A DNA stretch of 64,000 nt from Claveliimonas bilis (GCF_030296775.1 NZ_AP027742.1:2418001-2482000); one strand, 5' to 3'; positions 53,414 through 63,404 are shown, numbered from the stretch's first letter. Notes: generated by a model not told the origin, from the letters alone. Numbers and translations: made by a program.

Positions 53414-56335
53414 TTAAAATCTTGTCACACAGTCAAACATCTCTTTGTTTTCTTCTATCTTATCTTCTCCGCCGATAACACAGATCTGCTCTGCTGACAG
53501 CATAGCCTTCACAACCGCTGCCAGTGCGCGGATATCCTCCTGTTTCGCATCCAGAACTTCTGCCCTTTCTTTTCGGATCATCTCCTCGCTGACATGGTTC
53601 ATGTACAGATTCATGGAGCGGTCTCCTTTTGCAGCAGGCGTCATAGGCTGATCCAGGTTGCTGATGGTTCCAATGATATATTTATTCATATCCCGGTCGC
53701 TGACTGTAAAGTTCTCCAGGTATTCCACCACGCCTTCATAGACATCCATGGTACGGCGAAGATTCGGATCCCGATAAGATACCATATACCCTTCTCCAAT
53801 GCGGTTAAAATTGCTCATACAGCCGTAAGCTCCGCCTTTTACACGGATATTCTGCCACAGATAATCATAGCTTAATATCACCTTCAGGATCTGCAGCGCT
53901 CCGGTGTAAGACGCGCCATGATCGATGAAATTCCCTGTACGGGCCACGTACTGAACCTTGGACGCTGTCTTGAAACCTTCATTCCTCTTCTGACAGTGGA
54001 TCACGCAGGCTGTCTCTTCTTTTTCTCCTTCCGGCAGTTTTGCCGCCAGCTCTTCCGTCAGCTTTGCAAGGCCTTCCAGACCTTCTCTTTCAGCCGTGTA
54101 ACTTATCATCATATTATCTGCCCTGAAAATCTGTCCTGCCAGATTTTGAAGTTCCTGGGAAAGAGCTTCCTTTTTCTCTTCAAAATGTTCTTCGATCTCC
54201 GCCACTGTCTGATAAAATTCTATTCCGTTTGTCATATCCTTGAGCTTTGCTGACGGGGATGCGTAGGACAGCGCACGAAGAGCCGCCGTTGTATGCCCGG
54301 AGGACTGGAACTTCATCATAAGCCGGGATTTCAGCATAGCCAAAATCTCCCGGATCCTTGCCGTATCGTTCAACTTGGACGCCGTCAGGATCTCTCCCAT
54401 CATGGAAAATGCCACAGGCATCTGACTGTAAAGAGCTTTCGCCTTTATCTCAAATGTAGCCTTAAATTCTTTTTCCCGGATGTGAGTCACATCATTATAG
54501 AGTTCCAGAGAAGTTCCGATTCCGCCTGTATGCATGTTGATCTCGTTAAACAGTTCTCCGTACTCATAATTCTCTGTGTCAATAATGCCAAGCACGGACT
54601 GCAGGATTCCCACATAAGGCAGCTTCTCTTCAGGTATTCCGGATAGATCAAACATCACCTCTACATAACCAATACCGTTTGTGTCAATATCATGGAACAC
54701 AGCCGGAATGTTCCCAAGTTTCATTTCCTCATTTCTGATAGGTTCGATTTCCCTGGAAATATCGCTGACTTTAAGAACCGGTATTTTTTGAATATCTTCT
54801 TCTTTATCCGGGGCAGACTGATATTCTTCCAGATCCTTTGTGCGCTTTACAAGCGCCTCTTTTTCTTCCTCAGACAGGCTGTCTTTGTAAGCCTGGAGCT
54901 TCTGATCCAGTTCCCGGTCCATGCGGGCTGTCCGTCCTTTCTCCGGCTTTACTACCACAACAGCGCCGTGGGTATTGTTAAGAAGATAAGTCTGGATCAG
55001 CTCTTCAAAATAGCGGCCTCCCACCTGATTTTTCAAAAATTCAAAAGTGTCCAGAGCTTCAATATGCATAAACGGCTCATTCCCATCATAGAGCCAGCTG
55101 TCCATCATCTGAAGACCGTACATAAGCCCTTTCGGGTAACCGCCGAAATCTGCTTCTCTGTACCGGAACTCATGATAGTTGATCCCGGCTTCCAGCGCCT
55201 TTTTGTCCATACCGTTTTTCACAATATTCTTCAGCACCGTTTCAATGGTATCTACAAATGCCGTCTTCTGCTCCGGATCCGCGTTCTTTGCGATGACGGA
55301 AAAAACAGGCTGGTAAATGCCATTATCATAGGACCCGATAATATCCTTTCCAATGCCTGCATCTGTCAGCGCTTTTTTCAAAGGAGCTCCCGGTGCGGAC
55401 AAAAGCGCATAATCCAAAATCTGAAACGCCAGATAAAGCTCTTTATCCAGGCTTGTTCCGATGACTTTGTTATAAGAAAGATAGGTATTTTCCTCCTCCG
55501 GCTCTTCGCTTGCAATAGAGTAAGGAATTTCCTTTTCCACCATCTCCTCAAAAGGCTTCTGCAGACGGATTTCCGAATCTACATCCGCTGCATCATACCG
55601 GCTCAAATACTCCTGATCCAGCCAGTTCAATTTCTCTTCCATATCCATGTCGCCATACAGGTAAATATAGCTGTTGGAAGGATGATAGTAAGTTCTGTGG
55701 AAATCAAGGAACTGCTCGTAGGTCAGATCCGGAATAAATTCCGGATCACCGCCGGATTCATTAGCATAAGAGGTATCCGGGAACAGCGTATTTAATACCA
55801 CCCGGTCCAGCACACCCTCCGGAGAGGAAAAAGCTCCTTTCATCTCATTGTAAACCACACCATTGTAAGAAAGCTTATCCTCTTTGGAATCCAGTTTATA
55901 GCTCCATCCTTCCTGGCGGAAAATTTCCTCATGCTGGTATATATTAGGGTACAGTACCGCATCCATGTAGACATGCATTAAATTCTGGAAATCCTTCTCA
56001 TTGCAGCTTGCCACCGGATATACGGTCTTGTCAGGATAGGTCATTGCATTCAAAAACGTATTCAGAGATCCCTTCACCAGTTCCACAAAGGGATCCTTGG
56101 CCGGGAAATTTCTTGATCCGCACAAAACAGAATGTTCCATGATATGGGGCACTCCTGTACTGTCAGAGGGCGGAGTCCTGAAACCGATACTGAATACCTT
56201 GTTGTTATCATCATTTTCTACAAGAAGAACTCTTGCTCCGCTCTTTTTATGTTTCAGAAGATATCCTGTGGATTTGATCCCTTTCAGTTCTTCTTTCCGG
56301 AGCAGTTCATAAGCTTTGCAATTTTCTGTTTTCAT
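53414..56335 (-). CDS. M16 family metallopeptidase (PreP-like)
   Basis: About 973 aa, four homologous domains as in presequence protease/HypA. The inverted zinc motif HIMEH (His64, Glu67, His68) is near the N-terminus, and the distal Glu should lie in VVYNEMKGAFSSPE (about 136-149). The C-terminal half ends with the VKGGAYGCM substrate-loop motif (about 856-864). No signal peptide, so it is probably cytoplasmic and degrades short peptides. The ATG at 56335 has GGAG 8 nt upstream. Single gene, ends 4 nt from the REP-like palindrome. Confidence 0.93.
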   Translation of the reverse strand: MKTENCKAYELLRKEELKGIKSTGYLLKHKKSGARVLLVENDDNNKVFSIGFRTPPSDSTGVPHIMEHSVLCGSRNFPAKDPFVELVKGSLNTFLNAMTYPDKTVYPVASCNEKDFQNLMHVYMDAVLYPNIYQHEEIFRQEGWSYKLDSKEDKLSYNGVVYNEMKGAFSSPEGVLDRVVLNTLFPDTSYANESGGDPEFIPDLTYEQFLDFHRTYYHPSNSYIYLYGDMDMEEKLNWLDQEYLSRYDAADVDSEIRLQKPFEEMVEKEIPYSIASEEPEEENTYLSYNKVIGTSLDKELYLAFQILDYALLSAPGAPLKKALTDAGIGKDIIGSYDNGIYQPVFSVIAKNADPEQKTAFVDTIETVLKNIVKNGMDKKALEAGINYHEFRYREADFGGYPKGLMYGLQMMDSWLYDGNEPFMHIEALDTFEFLKNQVGGRYFEELIQTYLLNNTHGAVVVVKPEKGRTARMDRELDQKLQAYKDSLSEEEKEALVKRTKDLEEYQSAPDKEEDIQKIPVLKVSDISREIEPIRNEEMKLGNIPAVFHDIDTNGIGYVEVMFDLSGIPEEKLPYVGILQSVLGIIDTENYEYGELFNEINMHTGGIGTSLELYNDVTHIREKEFKATFEIKAKALYSQMPVAFSMMGEILTASKLNDTARIREILAMLKSRLMMKFQSSGHTTAALRALSYASPSAKLKDMTNGIEFYQTVAEIEEHFEEKKEALSQELQNLAGQIFRADNMMISYTAEREGLEGLAKLTEELAAKLPEGEKEETACVIHCQKRNEGFKTASKVQYVARTGNFIDHGASYTGALQILKVILSYDYLWQNIRVKGGAYGCMSNFNRIGEGYMVSYRDPNLRRTMDVYEGVVEYLENFTVSDRDMNKYIIGTISNLDQPMTPAAKGDRSMNLYMNHVSEEMIRKERAEVLDAKQEDIRALAAVVKAMLSAEQICVIGGEDKIEENKEMFDCVTRF

Positions 56336-56459
56336 ATCCAACTCTCCATTCTTCTATCGTTACTGCCGCCGGTGCCGATGCATGCCGACGCTTCTGTTCA
56401 GCATTATATTATAACAGTTTTCCCGTAAATAAGGAAGATAATCTCGTTCAATTTACTCT

Positions 56460-56489
56460 TTCCCAAAGTTCCTGTTCATATGTTATACT
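56460..56489 (+). promoter_or_regulatory. Promoter of the GNAT gene
   Basis: An extended -10 (TG-T-TATACT, 56481-56489) with a weak TTCCCA -35 at 18 nt. AAGGGG follows before the ATG at 56523. Confidence 0.5.
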
Positions 56490-56522
56490 AAATTATAATC
56501 ATTTTACAAAAGGGGAATTAGT

Positions 56523-57050
56523 ATGATCACATTCAGACATTCTGCAACCGCCGATGTAGATGCAATGGACAAAATAATAAAGGACGCTGTCCGGGGACTT
56601 GGAGCCCAAGGTATTCCGCAGTGGCAAAAAGGATATCCCAACCGGGAACTTCTCGTTTCTGATATTGGAAACGGGATCGGATATGTTCTGACAGACCATG
56701 ACAGAGTAGTGGCTCTGTGCGCCGTCACCTTTGCAGAAGAGCCGGCCTATCTTCATATTTCCAACGGAAGCTGGCTGACAGGAGATAACGCATCTTACGC
56801 CACCATTCACCGTATGGCTGTCGATGCCGATCTTCGCGGAAAAGGATACGCTTCCCTGCTGTTTTCTTCTGTAGAAGATCTGGCTGTCCAAAAGGGTATG
56901 GAGAGTATCCGCATTGATACCCACGAGCAGAACCTGTCCATGCAAAAGGCGCTGGAAAAATCCGGCTTTATCCGCTGCGGCAATATTACGCTCTGCGGCG
57001 GACCGGAAGACGGCGATCCCCGGATCGCCTATGAAAAATTGTGCAGATAG
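56523..57050 (+). CDS. GNAT family N-acetyltransferase
   Basis: 175 aa. The acetyl-CoA loop is MAVDADLRGKGYASLLFS (about 99-116, R/QxxGxG/A), and a C-terminal FIRCGNITLCGG strand closes the fold. IRIDTHEQNLSMQKALEKSGF (around 137-157) is the usual GNAT motif B. The family acetylates amines of small molecules or proteins; the substrate is unknown. Stand-alone gene with its own promoter, sharing a bidirectional hairpin with the convergent chorismate mutase gene. Confidence 0.9.
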   Translation: MITFRHSATADVDAMDKIIKDAVRGLGAQGIPQWQKGYPNRELLVSDIGNGIGYVLTDHDRVVALCAVTFAEEPAYLHISNGSWLTGDNASYATIHRMAVDADLRGKGYASLLFSSVEDLAVQKGMESIRIDTHEQNLSMQKALEKSGFIRCGNITLCGGPEDGDPRIAYEKLCR

Positions 57051-57080
57051 CCACTCTGGAACAGAGTTTCCTGTCTAAAC

Positions 57081-57143
57081 AAAAAAGGAAGGACTTTTAG
57101 CTTTCGCCTGGCAAATCCCGGCTGCAGCAAGAAAGTCCTTCCT
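57081..57143 (-). terminator. Terminator of the chorismate mutase gene (shared hairpin)
   Basis: AGGAAGGACTTT (57086-57097) pairs with AAAGTCCTTCCT (57132-57143). On the minus strand the stem is followed by TTTTTTG, a good terminator. On the plus strand only a weak T-rich tract follows, so it may also slow transcription from the GNAT gene. Confidence 0.75.
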
Positions 57144-57153
57144 CATTTTCATC

Positions 57154-57714
57154 TTATTTTATTCCCACGAGATGGAAGTTTTCCGCTTCCTTTCCAATCT
57201 GACAGAGAAGCCTTCTCATCTTCTCCTCTCTTAAATTTCCATCCAGCACTATGCGAATGTTCTGCACACCGTCCGCTGTTTCCAGGGACATAGCGTCAAT
57301 CTCCACCCCGTTTAATTTTGTCATATTGATATACAGGTTCAGATCACTTGTATCTTTCGGACAGGTAAATGCAATCTCTACCTGGCTGTGAGACGCCGCT
57401 TCATCTATGCCTGCCTCCTTCTCGGCACTGCTTAAAACTTTATCCTGCATCCCGGTAAGGATCCCATACTGGTATCTTCTGCTGACGCTCATCAGATGGC
57501 GAAGGAACGCCACATACTCATCATAAACCTCTTTATCCACATCTCCTGCCCGCTTCTCAATGATGGACAGCTCTCTTTCCAGCACGAAAACGTCGCCGCC
57601 GGTTTTTGCCTTTGCTTCTGCTACTTGTTTTGCGCATTCCATTCTTTTTAAAAACAAAGGCTTCATCTGTGTATCTACTGCATCGATTTCCACGCGAATC
57701 TCATCTAATGTCAT
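57154..57714 (-). CDS. Chorismate mutase (AroQ type) with ACT-like C-terminus
   Basis: 186 aa. Residues 1-95 are the AroQ helical mutase (MTLDEIRVEIDAVDTQM ... LFLKRMECAKQVAEAK), converting chorismate to prephenate. Residues about 108-185 (EIAFTCPKDTSDLNLYI ... NIRIVLDGNL) look like an ACT-type or degenerate prephenate-dehydratase regulatory domain. Such fusions allow amino-acid feedback. AGGAG precedes the ATG. It follows the FAD oxidoreductase gene by about 55 nt and may be read with it. Confidence 0.85.
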   Translation of the reverse strand: MTLDEIRVEIDAVDTQMKPLFLKRMECAKQVAEAKAKTGGDVFVLERELSIIEKRAGDVDKEVYDEYVAFLRHLMSVSRRYQYGILTGMQDKVLSSAEKEAGIDEAASHSQVEIAFTCPKDTSDLNLYINMTKLNGVEIDAMSLETADGVQNIRIVLDGNLREEKMRRLLCQIGKEAENFHLVGIK

Positions 57715-57769
57715 TTGATCACTCCTATTCTCTTATTGTCTTGTGTTTTCCGTCCTTATCTGCCGGGTT

Positions 57770-59032
57770 CTAAATGAGAGCTCCCTGTTTTACCAGCTCT
57801 TCCCTTATTTTCCTGATGTCCGCTTCTCCCTGCAAAGCCTGCACTGCCGCTACCACGCCGGCACCGTGCCCGGTTGCAAAGCAGGTTCCCATCACACGGA
57901 CCGCCGCAAAGGCAGCCTCGTCCGCCGAGATCATTCTTCCCGCCCCATAGAGGTTTTCCACAGACTCACACTGAAGCGCGCCAAGAGGAATGTCAAACCA
58001 GCTTCCTTCTTTTACATCTATATAGGTTGCCATTTTGTCGGCGCTTTTATGGATTTCCGGCTTCCATCCGCCTCTTGCCACGCCGTCTTCACATTTCTTT
58101 CTGGAAAGCACATCGTCTGCTGTCAGCACTTTACGCCCTTTGATCCTGCGGGTCTCCCGAAATCCGATAGAAGGCCCGATCACAGACAATTCACTGTTTT
58201 CCATTCCCGGAAGATATTTTTTCAACGCTTTCACATAGGAAAGTACCTGCTTTCTTGTCTCCTGCTCCATAGCGGTCATTTCCCGGCAGTCTAATGACTT
58301 TGGCATTACGCTTGGCAGGAGAACTGCCACCTGATCTGATCCCTCCCTTTTCAGGATAAATCCTTTTTCTTTGGAAAGATTCGGAATCCCTTCTTCTTTT
58401 GCCTTGATCACTGCTTTTTCCACGGCAGCCGGAGACAGATCACAGGAGGTGTCCACGCCGCTTAACCGGAACGGCAATGTCGCCGCCTGGACGGTGCCAT
58501 CCTCTCCTCCCCAGATGGTCTCAGCTCCTGCCAGATGAGCCAGCGCCGCATCTCCCGTGGCATCCACAAATGTTTTTGCCTGAATGGAAAATGTCCCTTC
58601 ATCATCCGTACATTCCAGCGCAGTCATCTGTCCGTTCTGCATCTTCACTCCAGTTACTCTTGTGTGAAGAAGACAGGTTACTCCTGCCTTTTCCAGTACA
58701 TTATCCATTGCACATTTCAGATATTCAGGATGAAAATTAATATTTTTGTTTCCTGTTGCCGAAACAATATAGTTGATCGAAGAGGGATCCAGTTCTTCCA
58801 TTTCTTTTAAGATCATCTCTCCAACTCCTGCTACCGCCTTAACCGGATCTCCCCCGCAGGTATAAAATCCGCAGAAAGCCGCCACGCCAGAGTGAGTAGC
58901 CTCCCCACCCGGATAGGGACTGCGCTCAATAAGAACTGTCTTTGCCCCTGCCAAAGCCGCACCTACCGCTGCTGCAGTTCCGGCTGTTCCGGCCCCTGCC
59001 ACAGCTACATCAAACTGATACTCTCGTTTCAC
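57770..59032 (-). CDS. FAD-dependent oxidoreductase
   Basis: 420 aa, FAD_oxidored family. The dinucleotide site GAGTAGTAAAVGAALAG (13-29) and ERSPYPGGEATHSG (36-49) bind FAD, and a C-terminal GTCFATGHGAG segment completes the site. Such proteins lie near 3-ketosteroid, fumarate and heterodisulfide-type reductases, but no iron-sulphur motif is present here. The gene pairs with an SLC13 transporter, hinting at an imported organic acid as substrate. The start is a GTG with AAGGAG upstream. Reaction unknown. Confidence 0.82.
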   Translation of the reverse strand: MKREYQFDVAVAGAGTAGTAAAVGAALAGAKTVLIERSPYPGGEATHSGVAAFCGFYTCGGDPVKAVAGVGEMILKEMEELDPSSINYIVSATGNKNINFHPEYLKCAMDNVLEKAGVTCLLHTRVTGVKMQNGQMTALECTDDEGTFSIQAKTFVDATGDAALAHLAGAETIWGGEDGTVQAATLPFRLSGVDTSCDLSPAAVEKAVIKAKEEGIPNLSKEKGFILKREGSDQVAVLLPSVMPKSLDCREMTAMEQETRKQVLSYVKALKKYLPGMENSELSVIGPSIGFRETRRIKGRKVLTADDVLSRKKCEDGVARGGWKPEIHKSADKMATYIDVKEGSWFDIPLGALQCESVENLYGAGRMISADEAAFAAVRVMGTCFATGHGAGVVAAVQALQGEADIRKIREELVKQGALI

Positions 59033-59140
59033 TGATCTGTTCTCCTTTTCTTCTTAATTTACAGATATTTTATTTCCTGTTCAAAACAGCGGCAAAGCGG
59101 ATTTTCACCCCTTATGCCGCTGTCAGATACATTCAGCTTA

Positions 59141-60604
59141 TTATGAAATAAACAGTGATCCCAGAGGATATGCGATAAAGCTTAATACAAGAATGCCTGC
59201 TATCGCAAACAGTCCTCCCCAGATAAACATGGATTTTGTATCGGTCCATCCTGAACCGATGGCAACTGTATTTACTGTACTTTGTCCTGCCGGAGTCATA
59301 TTGCAGATTGCTGCCGCAAATCCTACCATGCATACTACAACTCCCACATTGACACTTCCTTCCGGAAGAGCTGTAAGAACAGATAAAGCCACTGCGCTTA
59401 CCACTGTTGTCGTAACAATGTTGGATGAGAAGTTTGTCTCAACAACCGCCCATGTCATGAAGAACAGGATCAGTCCGATCACCGGGAGATTTCCTGTCAG
59501 CGGTTCCAGCGCTCCTGTCAGCCATGCGCTGATTCCCACATCTTCGTTTGTCAGGCAGGAACCAAGCTGTGTCGCTGCCGCTGTCATCAGCACGCTTCCC
59601 CAGAGTACGCCTTTGCTTGCAGTTTCTCTGAAGTTCATAATGCTCTCGCCGTCTACGCGGATGACAAACAGAAGGATACATCCAAGAAGCGGAGGCATTG
59701 CGGTAGACCAGCCGTTTACTGTTTCATAGAACTGGGGCCATACGCCTTTTACAAGACTTGGAGCAACCCACAGAAGCACGGTAAGAAGCATAACACCAAG
59801 GATTACCTTCTCCTTGAAATCTGCTGCAGGCACCGTTCCTCTAAGGCTCATTGCCTTGTCCGGCTTGATGGTGTCTGCGTCATCCGGACGGTAAATAAAT
59901 TTAAAGATTAAAATTAAAATAACAATCAGGATAATTCCTGTTGGGATTCCCATTGCCATATACTGGAACTGATTCACGTCATTTCCAGTGGCTGATGTGT
60001 AATATCCGATCGCCATAGTCGGCCATACATGTCCGATTGCAGTCATACCGGAAGAAAGGCTGATACAGAATGCAGTTCCCATCATGAGCACATTCGCAAC
60101 CTTGCTTCCCTTTTTCAGTTCAAGCACCTGGAAAATATCTTCCAGGAACGGCATAAATGCTACAAACAATACAGATGGAGAAATGAACAGCCCCATAAAA
60201 GTAACTGCTGCAAGCAGGAAGCAGATAAAATACCATGGTCCCTTTCTTGCAATTCTGTTAGTAATAAAGTAAATAGTACAGCGTCGTACAAAATTGGTCT
60301 TAGAAAGCGGATATACCAGCATAAAGGTAAATAAAAGAAAGGCAACTGTCGTATTTCCGAATGCCCCTGCAAAAGTTCCTGAAAATCCGAAAATCGGAAT
60401 CAAACCTAAAGCCAGAAGCGTGATCATACTCGGCCAGTCAATGGAAATGCCGATCCACATGATCAGTGATCCAAAAAATACGCCAAGCACCGCCCATGCG
60501 TCGCTGGACAACCCGGCCATCTTTGGCATAAACCGTGAACCTATGATGACAACAAGCGCCAGGACTAAGAAAATGTTTGCTTTTGTGTTCTTTTTTGTCT
60601 GCAT
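59141..60604 (-). CDS. SLC13/DASS family anion transporter
   Basis: 487 aa with about 12 membrane segments arranged as two repeats, each with a re-entrant hairpin. SSGMTAIGHVWP (about 189-200) and NMTPAGQSTVNT (about 430-441) sit where the SNT-type substrate motifs of DASS proteins (VcINDY, CitT) occur. It should import a di- or tricarboxylate or sulphonate. GAGGAG precedes the ATG. Divergent from a LysR regulator and upstream of the FAD oxidoreductase. Confidence 0.85.
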   Translation of the reverse strand: MQTKKNTKANIFLVLALVVIIGSRFMPKMAGLSSDAWAVLGVFFGSLIMWIGISIDWPSMITLLALGLIPIFGFSGTFAGAFGNTTVAFLLFTFMLVYPLSKTNFVRRCTIYFITNRIARKGPWYFICFLLAAVTFMGLFISPSVLFVAFMPFLEDIFQVLELKKGSKVANVLMMGTAFCISLSSGMTAIGHVWPTMAIGYYTSATGNDVNQFQYMAMGIPTGIILIVILILIFKFIYRPDDADTIKPDKAMSLRGTVPAADFKEKVILGVMLLTVLLWVAPSLVKGVWPQFYETVNGWSTAMPPLLGCILLFVIRVDGESIMNFRETASKGVLWGSVLMTAAATQLGSCLTNEDVGISAWLTGALEPLTGNLPVIGLILFFMTWAVVETNFSSNIVTTTVVSAVALSVLTALPEGSVNVGVVVCMVGFAAAICNMTPAGQSTVNTVAIGSGWTDTKSMFIWGGLFAIAGILVLSFIAYPLGSLFIS

Positions 60605-60667
60605 ATCAATTCTCCTCTCATTCCTTTTACGCTTTATTTCTTTGAAGCGTTAAAACATTACATTATT

Positions 60668-60722
60668 AATATAGTACCGTTATTGCCATTTGTAAACTAT
60701 TGATATATTATAGTATCGATAG
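60668..60722 (-). promoter_or_regulatory. Promoter of the SLC13 gene with LysR-type operator
   Basis: On the minus strand TTTACA (60691-60696), a 17-nt spacer and TATATT (60668-60673). Directly upstream of the -35 lies a 26-bp dyad, CTATTGATA ... TATCGATAG (60697-60722), placed as expected for the activating site of a LysR-type regulator in a divergent promoter region. Confidence 0.6.
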
Positions 60723-60759
60723 GATTTTCCTATATCATATATGAAAGGAGAACTGCCTT

Positions 60760-61677
60760 ATGCAGCTTCAGCAAATGCGTTATGTTCTTGCAGCAGCAGA
60801 GAAAAACAGCTTTTCTGCCGCTGCCAAAAGCCTTTTTATCTCCCAGCCCTCCCTCTCCCAGCAGATCGGCAATCTGGAAAAGGAACTTGGGATTCCGCTT
60901 TTTATCCGCCATTCCAAATCTGTTACTTTGACAGATGCCGGCGAACAATTTGTCATTCAGGCACAGCGTATCCTTAATCGGGTAGATCAGCTGTCTGATA
61001 CCATGAAAAAATACAGTCTGCAGCAAAGTGGCACTCTTCGCATCGGCATGCTTTGGATCGCCGGATATCTGGGTCTATCCAGCGTGATTACAGACTATCA
61101 TAAACGCTACCCCCATATCACCTATCACCTTAAAGTAGAAGGAAGCAATACGCTTCTGAAAATGCTCTCATCCAGAGAAATTGATGCGGCTTTTGTCATT
61201 AGCACAGACAATATCCTGGCAGAAGAAGATTTATACTACCAACAATTGATGGATGACCGATACATGGTCATTTTATCTGCCCAAAATCCTCTCTCTTCCA
61301 AATCCTCCCTGACAATACAGGATCTGAAGGAGGAAAAGATCATTATGCCCGCCAAAGCTTCCGCATTCCGCCAAAATATGGAACAGCTTTTTGCGCAAAA
61401 TAATATATCGCCCAATGTTTTATGCGAGACAAGCCAGTCTGATCTTGTCATGCAGCTTGCTTCACAGGGACTTGCCGTAGGATTTGCTTCCCGCTCCATT
61501 GCCCGGAAACTGCAAAATCCTGCATGCCGCATCCTGCCGCTTAAGCCCCGCATTTCCCGCCCCATTTACTATGTAACATTAAAGGAGCTTCTGGACTATC
61601 CGCCCATCCGCTCCTTTACCTCGTTTGTAGAAAGCTATCCTCTTTTTACAAATGCACATACTGCCGATAAAAAATAA
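60760..61677 (+). CDS. LysR family transcriptional regulator
   Basis: 305 aa. The N-terminal winged helix (MQLQQMRYVLAAAEKNSFSAAAKSL ..., DNA-contact helix near SQPSLSQQIGNLE at 27-39) is followed by a type 2 periplasmic-binding-like effector domain from about residue 90 (LRIGMLWIAGYL). It most likely activates the divergent SLC13 gene in response to its substrate. The end converges on the NhaC-family gene with only 4 nt between stops. Confidence 0.94.
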   Translation: MQLQQMRYVLAAAEKNSFSAAAKSLFISQPSLSQQIGNLEKELGIPLFIRHSKSVTLTDAGEQFVIQAQRILNRVDQLSDTMKKYSLQQSGTLRIGMLWIAGYLGLSSVITDYHKRYPHITYHLKVEGSNTLLKMLSSREIDAAFVISTDNILAEEDLYYQQLMDDRYMVILSAQNPLSSKSSLTIQDLKEEKIIMPAKASAFRQNMEQLFAQNNISPNVLCETSQSDLVMQLASQGLAVGFASRSIARKLQNPACRILPLKPRISRPIYYVTLKELLDYPPIRSFTSFVESYPLFTNAHTADKK

Positions 61678-61681
61678 AGCA

Positions 61682-63301
61682 TTATTCTGCCTCTTTTCCG
61701 TATATTTTCCTGATCACCAGAAGTACTGCAACCATCAGCACGATTCCTGCCGGAAGCGCGATCCATGCTGTCTGCACGAACCCTGCGATAATATATACGA
61801 CAAAAGAAACCGCTGCAACTGTAATTGCATAAGGAAGCTGTGTCGTTACATGGTTCACATGGTTGCACTGTGCGCCTGCCGATGACATGATCGTTGTATC
61901 CGAAATCGGAGAACAATGATCACCGCACACTGCTCCAGCCATACATGCAGAAATGGAAATGATCATCATTGTCTCATTCTGCCCCTGGAATACAGAAACA
62001 ACGATCGGAATCAGGATACCGAATGTTCCCCAGGATGTACCTGTGGCAAAAGCAAGTCCGCACCCTACCAGGAAGATGATAGCCGGAAGGAAATTCATAA
62101 ATCCGGAAGCGCTGGATTTCACAAGCTCAGATACGAACACATCCGCTCCCAGACTGTCTGTCATTGCCTTCAGAGTCCATGCAAAAGTTAAGATCAGAAT
62201 AGCCGGCACCATTGCTTTGAATCCTTCCGGAATACACGCCATACACTCATTAAATTTGATGAGCCTTCTCGCTACATAAAAGATAATTGTAATAACAAAG
62301 GCAAAAAAGCTTCCAAGTACCAGTCCGACAGAAGCGTCACTCTGTGAGAAAGACGTAACAAAATCTGTTCCGGAAAAGAATCCGCCTGTGTATATCATAC
62401 CGATAATACAGAATACGATCAGCAAAATGATAGGAAGTACCAGATCAATAACCTTCCCTTTTCCCTCCACGATCTCTTTCTCTGCATCTGCATAAGGCCT
62501 GTCAGGCGTTGTATAAATATCTCCTCTGATAGCATTATCCTCATGCAAACGCATTGGGCCGTAATCCAGCTTCAGAAGAACAAGGCTAAACATCATAACA
62601 ATGGTAAGCAGAGCATAAAAGTTATAGGGAATCGCACGAATAAAAATAGAAAATCCGTCTTCCCCCTCTACAAATCCTGTTACCGCTGCCGCCCAGGAAG
62701 AAATCGGCGCGATAATACACACCGGAGCTGCAGTAGCATCAATCAGATAAGACAGTTTTGCTCTTGATATTTTATGCTTATCTGTCACGGGACGCATCAC
62801 ACTTCCCACTGTCAGACAATTAAAATAGTCATCAATAAAAATCAAAATTCCCAGAAGAATTGTTGCACACTGTGCTCCCGCTCTGGATTTAATGTGCTTT
62901 TGAGCCCACTGTCCAAAGGCTGCCGAACCGCCAACTTTATTCATCATACATACCATAATTCCCAGGATAACCAGGAACACAATAATTCCCACATTATAAC
63001 TGTCTGACAGAACAGATATAATGCCTCCCTGGAATACATGAGTTACAGTTCCTTCAAACGCAAACCCGGAGTAAAATACTCCTCCGATCAAAATACCAAT
63101 AAACAGGGAACTGTAAACCTCCTTTGTGATCAACGCCAGTACAATTGCCACAAGGGGCGGGATCAGCGACCAGAAAGTCGCGTACATAGCCGGCACATAT
63201 TCCTCTGCTTCCTCCGCTGCAAATGCCAGCATAGGGCAACATGCCACAAGCAGCATTACTGTGGAGATCAGCCACAGGATTTTTCTCTTTGTCTCTCTCA
63301 T
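61682..63301 (-). CDS. NhaC-family Na+/H+ antiporter-like transporter, candidate lysine transporter LysW
   Basis: 539 aa. An N-terminal hydrophobic segment (LWLISTVMLLVACCPMLAFAA, about 9-29) is followed by about 11-12 membrane helices. Conserved NhaC patches are GDHCSPISDTTIMSSAGA (about 466-483), GTSWGTFGILIP (about 418-429) and LVPIILLIVF-type helices. A lysine riboswitch with a terminator precedes it; NhaC-type proteins behind lysine riboswitches (LysW) are proposed lysine importers. The start at 63301 has AGAGG 8 nt upstream; a longer reading would include the terminator hairpin. Substrate is inferred from the riboswitch. Confidence 0.88.
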   Translation of the reverse strand: MRETKRKILWLISTVMLLVACCPMLAFAAEEAEEYVPAMYATFWSLIPPLVAIVLALITKEVYSSLFIGILIGGVFYSGFAFEGTVTHVFQGGIISVLSDSYNVGIIVFLVILGIMVCMMNKVGGSAAFGQWAQKHIKSRAGAQCATILLGILIFIDDYFNCLTVGSVMRPVTDKHKISRAKLSYLIDATAAPVCIIAPISSWAAAVTGFVEGEDGFSIFIRAIPYNFYALLTIVMMFSLVLLKLDYGPMRLHEDNAIRGDIYTTPDRPYADAEKEIVEGKGKVIDLVLPIILLIVFCIIGMIYTGGFFSGTDFVTSFSQSDASVGLVLGSFFAFVITIIFYVARRLIKFNECMACIPEGFKAMVPAILILTFAWTLKAMTDSLGADVFVSELVKSSASGFMNFLPAIIFLVGCGLAFATGTSWGTFGILIPIVVSVFQGQNETMMIISISACMAGAVCGDHCSPISDTTIMSSAGAQCNHVNHVTTQLPYAITVAAVSFVVYIIAGFVQTAWIALPAGIVLMVAVLLVIRKIYGKEAE

Positions 63302-63404
63302 AAAAATTTCCTCTCTCTCTTTTTGTAAAACAGATTTCCACTTCACGTGTATGCCTATTCCGCGAAGCGTTTTATCTAACAGGGAACAAAGTTTCCTATT
63401 AAAT

